DNA from: Rhodospirillales bacterium
GTDB lineage: Bacteria > Pseudomonadota > Alphaproteobacteria > Reyranellales > Reyranellaceae
Length of the DNA stretch: 64,000 nucleotides
Assembly: GCA_016699855.1 (NCBI GenBank)
Contig: CP064988.1
Location: forward strand, 2,136,501-2,200,500
Direction of reading: 5' to 3'
Shown here: piece by piece, positions 51,479 to 59,218 of the stretch
How the letters are laid out: each line of letters opens with the position of its first letter
Numbering within the stretch: the stretch's first letter is position 1
Position numbers and translations under genes: made by a program
Notes under the pieces: generated by a model
Seen by the model: the letters and a program-made list of their open reading frames with translations, nothing else
Told to the model about the DNA's origin: nothing
Database searches by the model: none

Positions 51479-52687
51479 GTGACCGCCGCCACCCCGCCCG
51501 ACCGCCGCGCCGACCTCGACTGGCTGCGCGTGCTCGCCTTCGGCCTGCTGATCCTCTACCACGCCGGCATGGCCTTCTCGGGCTGGAGCTGGCACATCGA
51601 GGACGCCGAGAGCCCCGTCTGGCTGCGCGAGGCCATGCGCTTCACCAACCGCTGGCGCATGCCCCTGGTGTTCGTGGTGTCCGGCGCCGCCATCGCGCTG
51701 GCGCTGGGCCGCCGCACGATCGGCGGTTTCGCCGCCGACCGCGCCCGGCGGCTGCTGCTGCCGCTGGTCTTCGGCATGGCCGTGATCGTGCCGCCGCAGG
51801 TCTACGCCGAGCGGGTCCACCGTGGCCAGTTCGCCGGCTCGTTCGTGGAGTGGCTGCCGCAGGCCTTCACCGGCGTCTATCCGGCCGGCAACCTGAGCTG
51901 GCACCACCTCTGGTTCCTCGCCTACGTGCTGGTCCTGACGGCGCTGCTGCTGCCGTGCTTCCTGTGGGCCCGCACGCCGGCCGGCGCGGCGCGGCTCGAC
52001 GCCGCGTCCAGCGTCGTCGCGCGCCACCACCTGCACTGGCTGGTGCCGCTGCCGCTGATTGCGATCCAGCTCTGGCTGGCGCCGGTGTCCAGCAACCCGA
52101 ACGGGCTGGTCGGCGACTGGGTCGGGCTGGCGTGGCACGGCACGCTGCTGCTCTATGGCGCGCTGCTCTTCCGCAGCGACGATCTGCTGGCGGCGCTGGA
52201 GAAGTGGCGCTGGGTGGCGTTGGCCATTGGCGTCGCGGTCTACGCCATCCTCCATCAGACGTTCCTCGCCGGCACGGTGCGGCCGCGCATCGCGCCGGAG
52301 GACCGCGCGCTGTTCACGGCGCTGGGCAATCTCGACACCGTGGCGTGGCTGTTCGCGATCATCGGCTTCGCGCGCCGCCATCTGACGGCGCGGCCGGCCT
52401 TCCTCGCGCGCGCCACCGAGGCGGTCTATCCCTTCTACATCCTGCATCAGACCGTGACGGTGGTCGCCGTCCACTGGCTGGTGCGCAGCGGCCTGCCGGT
52501 CGGCGTCAAGTTCGCGCTAGCCGCGTTCATCACCTTCGCCGGCACGTGGCTGCTGTACGAATTCGTCGTGCGCAGGGTCGATATCCTGCGTCCGTTGTTC
52601 GGCATGCGCCCGCGCTTGCCCCCGGCGCCCGCCCGCGCTCAAATCGCCGCCGCCAACCCCGACGGAGGAAACACATGGGTTCGATGA
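51479..52687 (+). CDS. Acyltransferase 3 family membrane protein
   Basis: 402-residue multi-spanning acyltransferase. DRRADLDWLRVLAFGLLILYHAGMAFSG has the family His; MPLVFVVSGAAIALALGRRTIGGFAADRARRLLLPLVFGM, NLSWHHLWFLAYVLVLTALLLPCFL and YPFYILHQTVTVVAVHWLV are the later family motifs. GTG at 51479 is chosen, as the ORF upstream overlaps the LytTR gene. The last 13 bp overlap the dienelactone hydrolase start. It resembles membrane-bound acyltransferases of the OpgC/MdoC-like type (glucan succinylation) more than OafA, but this is not certain. Confidence 0.87.
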   Translation: MTAATPPDRRADLDWLRVLAFGLLILYHAGMAFSGWSWHIEDAESPVWLREAMRFTNRWRMPLVFVVSGAAIALALGRRTIGGFAADRARRLLLPLVFGMAVIVPPQVYAERVHRGQFAGSFVEWLPQAFTGVYPAGNLSWHHLWFLAYVLVLTALLLPCFLWARTPAGAARLDAASSVVARHHLHWLVPLPLIAIQLWLAPVSSNPNGLVGDWVGLAWHGTLLLYGALLFRSDDLLAALEKWRWVALAIGVAVYAILHQTFLAGTVRPRIAPEDRALFTALGNLDTVAWLFAIIGFARRHLTARPAFLARATEAVYPFYILHQTVTVVAVHWLVRSGLPVGVKFALAAFITFAGTWLLYEFVVRRVDILRPLFGMRPRLPPAPARAQIAAANPDGGNTWVR

Positions 52688-53337
52688 TCGAGTACAAGCG
52701 GCCGGACGGCGGCGCGAACCGCGGCTATCTGGCGATGGCCGGACAGGGCAAGCCCGGCATCATCGTCATCCAGGAATGGTGGGGCCTGAACGACCAGATC
52801 ATGGGCGCCGCCGACCGCTTCGCGCGCGCCGGCTTCAACGCGCTGGCGCCCGACCTCTACAAGGGCCGCGTCACGCAGAAGCCGGACGAGGCCAACCACC
52901 TGATGACCGGCCTCGACTTCCCCGGCGCCACCCACCAGGACATCGCCGGCGCCGCCGCCCACCTCAAGGGCCTCGGCGGCAAGGTCGGCGTGATGGGCTA
53001 CTGCATGGGCGGCGCGCTGACGGTGGCGTCGGCGGTGCACGTGCCCGGCCTGTCGGCGGCGGTCTGCTACTACGGCATCCCGCCGGCCGATTTCGCCGAT
53101 CCGGCGAAGATCAAGATCCCGTTCCAGGGCCACTTCGCCAACCGCGACGACTGGTGCACGCCTGCGGCGGCGCAGGCGCTGGAGAAGGCCATGAAGGGCG
53201 CCGGCCAGTCGCCGGACATCCATTTCTACGAGGCCAACCACGGCTTCAGCAACGAGCGCAGCGAACAGAACTACGACACCGCCTCGGCCAACCTCGCGTG
53301 GGAGCGCACGCTCGCGTTCCTCGGCAAGAACCTTTGA
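52675..53337 (+). CDS. Dienelactone hydrolase family protein
   Basis: 220-residue alpha/beta-hydrolase of the dienelactone-hydrolase type. PGIIVIQEWWGLNDQIMGAADRFARAGFNALAPDLYKGR, the Cys elbow VGVMGYCMGGALT, FANRDDWCTP (acid) and EANHGFSNER (His). The Cys nucleophile is normal for this family, which cleaves cyclic lactones such as dienelactone. No chlorocatechol pathway genes are nearby, so the substrate is open. GGAGGAAA precedes the ATG. It is followed by a strong palindrome at 53364. Confidence 0.93.
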   Translation: MGSMIEYKRPDGGANRGYLAMAGQGKPGIIVIQEWWGLNDQIMGAADRFARAGFNALAPDLYKGRVTQKPDEANHLMTGLDFPGATHQDIAGAAAHLKGLGGKVGVMGYCMGGALTVASAVHVPGLSAAVCYYGIPPADFADPAKIKIPFQGHFANRDDWCTPAAAQALEKAMKGAGQSPDIHFYEANHGFSNERSEQNYDTASANLAWERTLAFLGKNL

Positions 53338-53363
53338 GGCGCGCGGCCCTCGCTCGAAAAGCG

Positions 53364-53387
53364 ACGGGCGGCCCGCGGGCCGCCCGT
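53364..53387. terminator. Shared terminator between convergent genes
   Basis: A perfect 24-base GC palindrome (ACGGGCGGCC and complement), between the ends of the dienelactone hydrolase (+) and the aminotransferase (-). On the minus strand it is followed by CGCTTTTCG, a short T run; on the plus strand ATCCGTTCG follows. Confidence 0.55.
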
Positions 53388-53406
53388 ATCCGTTCGACAG
53401 CGGTAG

Positions 53407-54576
53407 CTACGCGGCCATCGCCTTGGTGAACACCTCGACGAAGCGGTCGACATCGGCCTCGTCGTTGTAGACATGCGGGCTCAGCCGCAGGCGGCCCAGC
53501 CGCGGCGCGGCGTAGACCTGCGCCGCCGCCAGCCGCGGCACCAGATCGGCCGGCATGCCGCCGGGGAACTCGAGACTGAGGATATGCGGCGCCCGCGTGC
53601 CCTGCGGCGGCAGGCGGACCTGCCCGCGCGCCACGCCGCCGCTGGCGCGCAACCCGTCCTCGAGCCGCGCCGTCAGCATCGCGAGCCGCGCCACGATGGC
53701 GTCGTTGCCCCAGCCGGCCATCATCTCCATGCCGACCGCCGCCATCTCCATGCCGATGAAATGGTCGCGCTCGCCCATGTCGTAGCGCCGCGCGCCCTCC
53801 ACGTAGCGCGTGTCGCTGAGATAGACCTCGTCCTCGGCCACGACGCGGCGGCGGCCGAACGCGGTCTGCTCCAGCGGCACGCCGTCCTGGTGCCGCTTGG
53901 CGACGTAGACGAAGGCGCGGCCGTAGGGACCCAGCACCCATTTGTAGGTCGGGAAGATCAGCACGTCGGGATCGAGCGCGCGCATGTCCAGCCGGCGCAC
54001 GCCGGCGTCGTGCGTGGCGTCGACCAGCAGCATCGCGCCGGCGGCCTTCACCGCGGCGGCGACGCGGGCCAGATCGACCGCGCCGCCATCGGACCAGTGC
54101 ACCGAGGAGATCGACGCCAGCGCCAGCGGCGCGGCGCCCGGCCGCGACACCGCCGCCAGCACCGCCGCGGTCCAGTCGCCGTCGGCCGCGCGCGCGACGC
54201 TCTCGACCGTGAAGCCGCCGGCCTCGGCGCGCGACATCCACTCCAGCATCGGCGAGGTGTGGTCGTCGGCCAGGGTCAGCACGCGCGAGCCGGCCGGCAC
54301 CTTCAGGATCTTGCCGGCTGTCGCGACGCCGTAGCCGACCGACGACACCAGCGCGACGTCGGCCGGATCGGCGCCGATCAGCGCGGCGGCGGCGCGCCGC
54401 GCGCGCTCGTGCGTCGTGCCCGCGAGATCGCCCGCCAGCTCCCATGGCCGGCCCTTGCGCGCGACGCCGGCGCGGCCGGCCTCCTGCACCGCCAGCGGCA
54501 GCGGGCTCCACGACGCGGCGTTGAGGTAGCAGACCTCGCGCGGGATATCGAACAGATGGCGCTGGGCGGGAAGCAT
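53407..54576 (-). CDS. Aminotransferase class V-fold PLP enzyme
   Basis: 389-residue PLP-dependent enzyme of the class V (cysteine desulfurase-like) fold. It has LNAASWSPLPLAVQEAG, ISSVHWSDGGAVDLARVAAAVKAAGAMLLVDATHDAGV (PLP-phosphate and Asp), and the Schiff-base Lys in FPTYKWVLGPYGRAF. No Cys-loop typical of IscS/SufS is evident, so desulfurase activity is doubtful; isopenicillin-epimerase-like or aminotransferase activity is likelier. ATG 54576 has GGAG 8 bases upstream; the alternative GTG at 54585 has no room for a ribosome-binding site. Confidence 0.88.
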   Translation of the reverse strand: MLPAQRHLFDIPREVCYLNAASWSPLPLAVQEAGRAGVARKGRPWELAGDLAGTTHERARRAAAALIGADPADVALVSSVGYGVATAGKILKVPAGSRVLTLADDHTSPMLEWMSRAEAGGFTVESVARAADGDWTAAVLAAVSRPGAAPLALASISSVHWSDGGAVDLARVAAAVKAAGAMLLVDATHDAGVRRLDMRALDPDVLIFPTYKWVLGPYGRAFVYVAKRHQDGVPLEQTAFGRRRVVAEDEVYLSDTRYVEGARRYDMGERDHFIGMEMAAVGMEMMAGWGNDAIVARLAMLTARLEDGLRASGGVARGQVRLPPQGTRAPHILSLEFPGGMPADLVPRLAAAQVYAAPRLGRLRLSPHVYNDEADVDRFVEVFTKAMAA

Positions 54577-54675
54577 GCGCGGCACTCCGGAGGGCGGGAC
54601 GGCGCGCAGACTAAGGGTCCGTCGATCACGAGTCAGCGGCGGAGTTGTATGCGGACAAGTCGCGCGACGACGACG

Positions 54676-55182
54676 CTAGAACTCCAGCTCCTCGCGCACC
54701 GCCTCGATGCCCTTGCGGGCGCAGCGGTCGTCGGCCTCGCCGCCGGGGGCGCCGGAGACGCCGACCGCGCCGAGCGTGGCGCCGCCGGCCTCGACCGGCA
54801 CCCCGCCGCCGACCGCCACGACGCGCGGCAGGTGACGCACGCCGGACTGCGCCGGGTCCGCCGTGGCGCGCGCGAAGGCCAGCGTGTCCTGGCGGAACGA
54901 GATCGCGGTCCACGCCTTGTCGACCGCCGTGGTCACGGTGTGCGGCCCGGCGAAGCGGTCGCGCAGCAGCACCTGCGCCACCCCGGCGCGGTCGGTCACG
55001 GCCACGGCGACCTGGAAGCCCTCCTTGCGGCAGGCCTCCAGCGTGGCGCGCGCCAGCTTCAACGCCGTCTCCGGCGTCAGCTGCCTCACGGCGTAGGTCG
55101 CCTCCTGCGCGATGGACGCGGCGGGCGCCACCGCGGCGAGGGCGACGAGGGACGCGGCGAGCGCGCGCGTGGCTGCGGACAT
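54676..55182 (-). CDS. GlcG/HbpS-family protein (exported)
   Basis: 168-residue exported protein. The signal peptide is ALAASLVALAAVAPAASIAQE. The GlcG-type domain follows: LTPETALKLARATLEACRKEGFQVAVAVTDRAGVAQVLLRDRFAGPHTVTTAVDKAWTAISF and VAVGGGVPVEAGGATLGAVGVSGAPGGEADD. It is more diverged than the member at 22571. It stands 32 bp upstream of... the flavin dehydrogenase stop (55215) on the same strand, so the dehydrogenase gene is transcribed first and the two may share a transcript. Possible small-molecule or haem binding; not shown. Confidence 0.86.
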   Translation of the reverse strand: MSAATRALAASLVALAAVAPAASIAQEATYAVRQLTPETALKLARATLEACRKEGFQVAVAVTDRAGVAQVLLRDRFAGPHTVTTAVDKAWTAISFRQDTLAFARATADPAQSGVRHLPRVVAVGGGVPVEAGGATLGAVGVSGAPGGEADDRCARKGIEAVREELEF

Positions 55183-55214
55183 GGTCGACTCCTTCGAAAG
55201 CGTGACGTGATTCC

Positions 55215-56453
55215 TCAGCCGCGCGTCACCATCGCCGGCACGAGGTCGCGGACCGACGGCGCGCCCATCTGCTGCATGGTCGCCAAGGTCTCGCGCCGCA
55301 GGATCGACAATACCGCCTCGACGCCGGGCTGGCCGAAGGCGCCCAGACCCCACAGGTAGGGGCGGCCGACGCACACCGCCCGCGCCCCCAGCGCCAGCGC
55401 CTTGACGATGTCGGCGCCGCGGCGGAAGCCGCTATCGACCAGCACCGGCACGCGCCCGCCGACCGCGGCGACCACCTCCGGCAGCGTCTCGATGGTCGAG
55501 CGGCCGGCATCCTCGCCGCGGCCGCCATGGTTGGACACGATGATGCCGTCGACGCCGTGCTCGACCGCCAGCCGCGCGTCCTCGCCGGTGAGGATGCCCT
55601 TGAGCACGATCTTCGCCGACACCGCGTCGCGCAGGCGCTTCACCGAATCCCAGGTCAGCGTCAGCGCGCCGGTCGAGCGCAGGCCGCCGACGTCGATTCC
55701 GTCGAACATCGGCTTGCGCCTGACGAAGGCGCGCAGGTCCACGCCGTGGCATTCGCCGCAACTGCGCGGATCGGTGCGCCACATGCGCTGGTAGGTCTCC
55801 CAGTTCTGCCGCGCCAGCACGTCGACGGTCAGCACGATGACGCCGCAGCCCGCCCGCTCGGCGCGCTTGGCGATCGCGGAACCGACCTTCCAGTCGTCGG
55901 TCGGATAGAGCTGGAACCACACCGCCCGGCCGCGCGCGGCGTTGACGTCCTCGACCGAGCTGGTCGCCACCGTCGACAGCATCTGCAGATGGTCGCCGCG
56001 GCGCGCCGCCTTGGCGACCGCGATCTCGCCCTCGTCGTGGAAGGCGCGGTTGCTGCCGGTCGGCGCCAGCGCCACGGGGCTGGCGTAGGTGGCGCCGAAC
56101 AGCTCGACCTTCATGTCGACGCGGCCGACATCGACCATGCGGCGCGGCCGCAGCTGGAACTCCGCGAAGGCCGAGCGGTTGGCGCGCAACGTCGCCTCGT
56201 CGTCGACGCCGGTCGCCATGTAGCCAAAATGCGCCGGCGGCACGGCGCGGCGCATCGCCGGCTCGAAGTCGAACACGTTCAGCGCCTTCGACGGATCGTC
56301 GATCACCGCCTCGAGCCCGCGCGGCGCCCAGATCATCGGGTCGGGCAGGCGCGACGGCGCGGCGGTCTGCGCCGCCGCCGGCGCGCCGGCCAGCAGCGGG
56401 CTGGCCGCGACGTAGCGCAGGAAGCGGCGGCGGGAGGCGGCGGGATCGGTCAT
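55215..56453 (-). CDS. FMN-dependent alpha-hydroxy-acid dehydrogenase with Tat-type signal
   Basis: 412-residue flavoprotein of the lactate/glycolate oxidase family, which oxidises an L-2-hydroxy acid. FMN and active-site regions: VALAPTGSNRAFHDEGEIAVAKAARRG, VWFQLYPTDD, KIVLKGILTGEDARLAVEHGVDGIIVSNHGGRGEDAGRSTIE with the catalytic His in NHGGR, and VDSGFRRGADIVKALALGARAVCVGRPYLWGL. An N-terminal SRRRFLRYVAASPLLAGAPAAAQ is a Tat-like export signal, unusual for this normally cytoplasmic or membrane family. A longer start (56465) is possible. It precedes a GlcG-like gene, whose family is itself tied to glycolate use in E. coli. Confidence 0.92.
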   Translation of the reverse strand: MTDPAASRRRFLRYVAASPLLAGAPAAAQTAAPSRLPDPMIWAPRGLEAVIDDPSKALNVFDFEPAMRRAVPPAHFGYMATGVDDEATLRANRSAFAEFQLRPRRMVDVGRVDMKVELFGATYASPVALAPTGSNRAFHDEGEIAVAKAARRGDHLQMLSTVATSSVEDVNAARGRAVWFQLYPTDDWKVGSAIAKRAERAGCGVIVLTVDVLARQNWETYQRMWRTDPRSCGECHGVDLRAFVRRKPMFDGIDVGGLRSTGALTLTWDSVKRLRDAVSAKIVLKGILTGEDARLAVEHGVDGIIVSNHGGRGEDAGRSTIETLPEVVAAVGGRVPVLVDSGFRRGADIVKALALGARAVCVGRPYLWGLGAFGQPGVEAVLSILRRETLATMQQMGAPSVRDLVPAMVTRG

Positions 56454-56535
56454 GGTCCTGATCATAGAACGCCGGCATCGAAGTCGTCGTGCGCCGATTG
56501 CCCCATCGGCGTCCTCGCCATCCGCCGACCGGGTG

Positions 56536-56889
56536 TCAGCCCTCGTCCATGGGCGGCACATGCCGCGGAAGATCCATCGAATCGTGAAGGACCCGCGGCA
56601 CCTCCACGATCCGGTCACCGTCGTGTCGACCAAGCCGGAAGAGGAAGAGATGGCGCGCGCGCCGTCCACGCCCGGACGCGTGCATGGTGAACAGGCCGGC
56701 GCCGACATCGTCGCGCCGCCGCGCGCCCGGCGTTCGCGGCCCATCGGCCAGCGCCGCGAGCGCGCCGGACACTATCCGGGAATAGATCGCCGTTTGCGCG
56801 TCGCCGAAACGGTCGGCCGTCCAGCCGTAGACATTCTGGAGATCGGCCTCCGCCGCCCTCGAGAGGCGGACCTCCCAAGCGCCGGCCAC
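56536..56889 (-). CDS. ParE/RelE-type toxin
   Basis: 117-residue toxin of the ParE/RelE superfamily. WEVRLSRAAEADLQNVYGWTADRFGDAQTAIYSRIVSGALAALADGP is the typical first part; GLFTMHASGRGRRARHLFLFRL and IVEVPRVLHDSMDLPRH (usual I-x-R-I-L-H-x-x-M/R-D) is the end. GTG start 5 bp after the antitoxin stop. ParE toxins inhibit gyrase; RelE-type ones cut mRNA. It ends with a slightly longer tail than usual. Confidence 0.9.
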   Translation of the reverse strand: MAGAWEVRLSRAAEADLQNVYGWTADRFGDAQTAIYSRIVSGALAALADGPRTPGARRRDDVGAGLFTMHASGRGRRARHLFLFRLGRHDGDRIVEVPRVLHDSMDLPRHVPPMDEG

Positions 56890-56894
56890 GGCGC

Positions 56895-57188
56895 TCAGAC
56901 GCCTCTGCGCCGCCGCGCTATCACTTCCTTCGCGAGATTCTCGACATGCGCGCGCAGAGCCGCCGGCGTATTGAAGCTCCGGTACCTGCCCGCCTCCATG
57001 TCGGCGATGCCGATCTTCGCGGCCTCGCGGAGCGCCTTGAGTTTCGCGCGCTCCTCTGCGTCGCGGCTCTCGACCATGCGCAGCCCGTCGCGCAGCACCT
57101 CGCTGGCGTTCTGATAGCGCCCCGACGACACAAGCTCGTCTACCAAATCGGCTTGACGTTGCGTCAGGACGACATTCCGCGTCGGCAT
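56895..57188 (-). CDS. ParD-type antitoxin (ribbon-helix-helix)
   Basis: 97-residue type II antitoxin. N-terminal RHH DNA-binding part PTRNVVLTQRQADLVDELVSSGRYQNASEVLRDGLRMVESR and a C-terminal toxin-binding tail (LKALREAAKIGIADMEAGRYRSFN). It should repress its own operon and neutralise the toxin downstream. The gene pair stands between a Tat-type dehydrogenase and a PPOX-type flavoprotein. Confidence 0.92.
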   Translation of the reverse strand: MPTRNVVLTQRQADLVDELVSSGRYQNASEVLRDGLRMVESRDAEERAKLKALREAAKIGIADMEAGRYRSFNTPAALRAHVENLAKEVIARRRRGV

Positions 57189-57256
57189 CGCCCGCTCCCC
57201 GAATGAAACAGCGTTGGCATATTATGCCATGGAGGAGCGGCGCGCCAGCCGGCCGC

Positions 57257-57868
57257 TCACCACATCGTCTTGCGCGCCCGTTCCGGCCACTCGGCGTCGT
57301 AGGTGGCGCCGCCGACGCGGTCCTGGCTGAGCGCGGCGAGGATCTGGCCGGCGCTGGGCAGGCTCGATGGCGCGACGTGGCGGGCGGGATTCCACAGCTC
57401 CGAGCGGACCAGCGCGCGGGCGCACTGGAAATAGACCGCGTCGACCGTCAGCACGATCACCGAGCGGGGCGCCTTGCCGTCGACCGCGAACGACTCCAGC
57501 AGCGCCGGCTCGGCGCTGAGGACCGCGCGGCCGTTGACGCGCAGCGTGTTGCCGACGCCGGGGATCAGGAACAGCAGCGCGACCCTGGGGTCGCGCACGA
57601 TGTTGCGCAGCGAGTCGATGCGGTTGTTGCCCCGCCGGTCGGGCATCAGCAGGGTCTTCTCGTCGCGCACGCGCACGAAGCCGCGCTGGTCGCCGCGCGG
57701 CGAGCAATCCAATCCCTCCGGGCCCGCCGTCGCCAGCGACACGAACGGCGCGGCCTCGATGTAGGCGCGGTACTGCGGCGTGATCCAGTCGACCTCCTTC
57801 ACGGTCGAGGCCTCCCCCGGCGCGCCGTAGAGCGCCTCCAGCTCGGTGATCGACGTGATCGTGGACAT
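57257..57868 (-). CDS. Pyridoxamine 5'-phosphate oxidase-like FMN protein
   Basis: 203-residue split-barrel flavoprotein of the PPOX type, MSMEG_1061-like group. ITELEALYGAPGEASTVKEVDWITPQYRAYIEAAPFVSLATAGPEGLDCSPRGDQRGFVRVRDEKTLLMPDRRGNNRIDSLRNIVRDPRVALLFLIPGVGNTLRVNGRA carries the usual FMN-binding and dimer regions. The reaction is unknown. ATG at 57868; ChaC gene ends 32 bp before it on the same strand. Confidence 0.9.
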   Translation of the reverse strand: MSTITSITELEALYGAPGEASTVKEVDWITPQYRAYIEAAPFVSLATAGPEGLDCSPRGDQRGFVRVRDEKTLLMPDRRGNNRIDSLRNIVRDPRVALLFLIPGVGNTLRVNGRAVLSAEPALLESFAVDGKAPRSVIVLTVDAVYFQCARALVRSELWNPARHVAPSSLPSAGQILAALSQDRVGGATYDAEWPERARKTMW

Positions 57869-57900
57869 CGCGGACGCTCCGGATCGGGTGGCGCGGGAAG

Positions 57901-58509
57901 CTACGGCGCGGCGGTTTCCGATGGAAGCCGCGCGGCGGCGAGCAGGGCGCGCAGCGACGGCTCGTGGAAGCCCAGCGCGTCGAGGCGCTCGACGGTGTTG
58001 GCGAGGTAGTCGAGGTTGCTGCCGGTGGCGCCGACGCCGCGGCGGATCAGCGGCGCGGCGTCGGCGTGCGGCAGCTTGCCGGCGTATTGCCGATGGTCGC
58101 GGTTGGCGAGGTAGACCAGCGCCTCGACCCGCGCGCCACCGGCCAGGGTCACCGGCCGCACGGTCTCGACATAGACGCCGTCGTTGAGGATCTCGCGGTC
58201 CCAGAGATAGCGGCGGACGGCGTCGTGGCCGTCGCGCGGCAGGCGGTGGACCATGCCGCGGCAGGTGCCGCCGGGCAGCAGGCCGAGGATCAGGCCGGGC
58301 GCCTCGGGCGTGCCGCGGTAGTGCTCCGACCGGATGCAGAAGGCGCGGTGCCAACCGGCCAGGCGCGCGCCCATGGTCTCCGTCGTGGCGAAGCCCGGGT
58401 TCCACATCAGCGAACCGTAGGCGAACACCCAGCCCGGCCGCGCGGCGACCGGGGCCACGCTCGAGGCGGGGTAGCCGGGCCGGCGCGCGGCGGCCCTCGG
58501 GACGTCCAT
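57901..58509 (-). CDS. Gamma-glutamylcyclotransferase, ChaC type
   Basis: 202-residue ChaC-like enzyme that cleaves glutathione to 5-oxoproline and Cys-Gly. The signature VFAYGSLMWNPGF is in place (about 28-40), with AGWHRAFCIRSEHYRGTPEAPGLILGL, RYLWDREILNDGVYVE (Glu expected as catalytic residue in YLxxRE) and YLANRDHRQYAG. A Pro/Ala-rich leader of about 25 residues precedes the motif; a shorter start is not available in the frame. Glutathione turnover is the likely role. Confidence 0.92.
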   Translation of the reverse strand: MDVPRAAARRPGYPASSVAPVAARPGWVFAYGSLMWNPGFATTETMGARLAGWHRAFCIRSEHYRGTPEAPGLILGLLPGGTCRGMVHRLPRDGHDAVRRYLWDREILNDGVYVETVRPVTLAGGARVEALVYLANRDHRQYAGKLPHADAAPLIRRGVGATGSNLDYLANTVERLDALGFHEPSLRALLAAARLPSETAAP

Positions 58510-58520
58510 CGGCGGCGTGG

Positions 58521-59141
58521 TCAGGCCGTCACGCGGGTGACGGCCCGGCGGTTGCCCTTACGCGCCTTCTCGCTCTTGCCGGCCTTCTTGGGGTCGGGTT
58601 TCGCGTCGGGCTTGGCCTCCGCCTTCGCGGCGCGGCGCGGCGCCGGCGCGTCCTCGAACGCCACCACGGTGATGCGCTCGGCCGCGACGCCCTGCTTCAC
58701 GAGGTAGTCGCGCACCTCGCGGCCGCGCGACAGGCAGAACTCGCGCGCCTTGGCGCCCTCGAGATCGTCGTCGCAATAGGCCTCGACCGTGATCTTCAGA
58801 TCGGCGCGGCCCTTCAGCCAGACGGCCTGGTTGTCGAGGATCTTCAACGACCGCAGCGTCAGGTCCTTGGACTGGTAGTTGAACATCACCGTGTCGCCGA
58901 CGGCCACGGCGAACTCGGCCTGGAGCTGGGTCGGCGGCACCGGCGTGGGCGCGGCGGTCGCGGCCGGCGCCGCAGGAGCCGTGGTGGCGGGCGCCGGCAC
59001 CGGCGGCTCGGTGCGCGCGCCCGGCGTGATCATCGGCGCGCTGGTCGGCGGCGTCGCGGGTTTGGGCGGCGTCTGGGCCGTGGCGCCCGCGAGGGCGGCG
59101 CACAGGCCGAGGGCTGCGAGCGGAACGAGGCGGGAGATCAT
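58521..59141 (-). CDS. OmpA-like periplasmic/envelope protein
   Basis: 206-residue exported protein. The signal peptide is LVPLAALGLCAALAGATAQ. A Pro/Ala/Thr-rich linker (about 22-70) follows, then an OmpA-like peptidoglycan-binding domain: VMFNYQSKDLTLRSLKILDNQAVWLKGRADLKITVEAYCDDDLEGAKAREFCLSRGREVRDYLVKQGVAAERITVVAFE. This corresponds to the usual V-x-F/F-Dx(n)-GHTD-x-x-G-x-x-x-YN-x-x-LS motif in changed form (EAYCDDDLEGAKAREFCLSRGREVRDYL), with two Cys. A Lys/Ala-rich basic tail (KAEAKPDAKPDPKKAGKSEKARKGN) ends it. Confidence 0.86.
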   Translation of the reverse strand: MISRLVPLAALGLCAALAGATAQTPPKPATPPTSAPMITPGARTEPPVPAPATTAPAAPAATAAPTPVPPTQLQAEFAVAVGDTVMFNYQSKDLTLRSLKILDNQAVWLKGRADLKITVEAYCDDDLEGAKAREFCLSRGREVRDYLVKQGVAAERITVVAFEDAPAPRRAAKAEAKPDAKPDPKKAGKSEKARKGNRRAVTRVTA

Positions 59142-59218
59142 CGGCGATGCCCTCCTTAGGCGGACTACACTCAGGTCGTGACGGCGAAATGCGGCGTTTT
59201 CGGGTCCGACGCCGCCGC

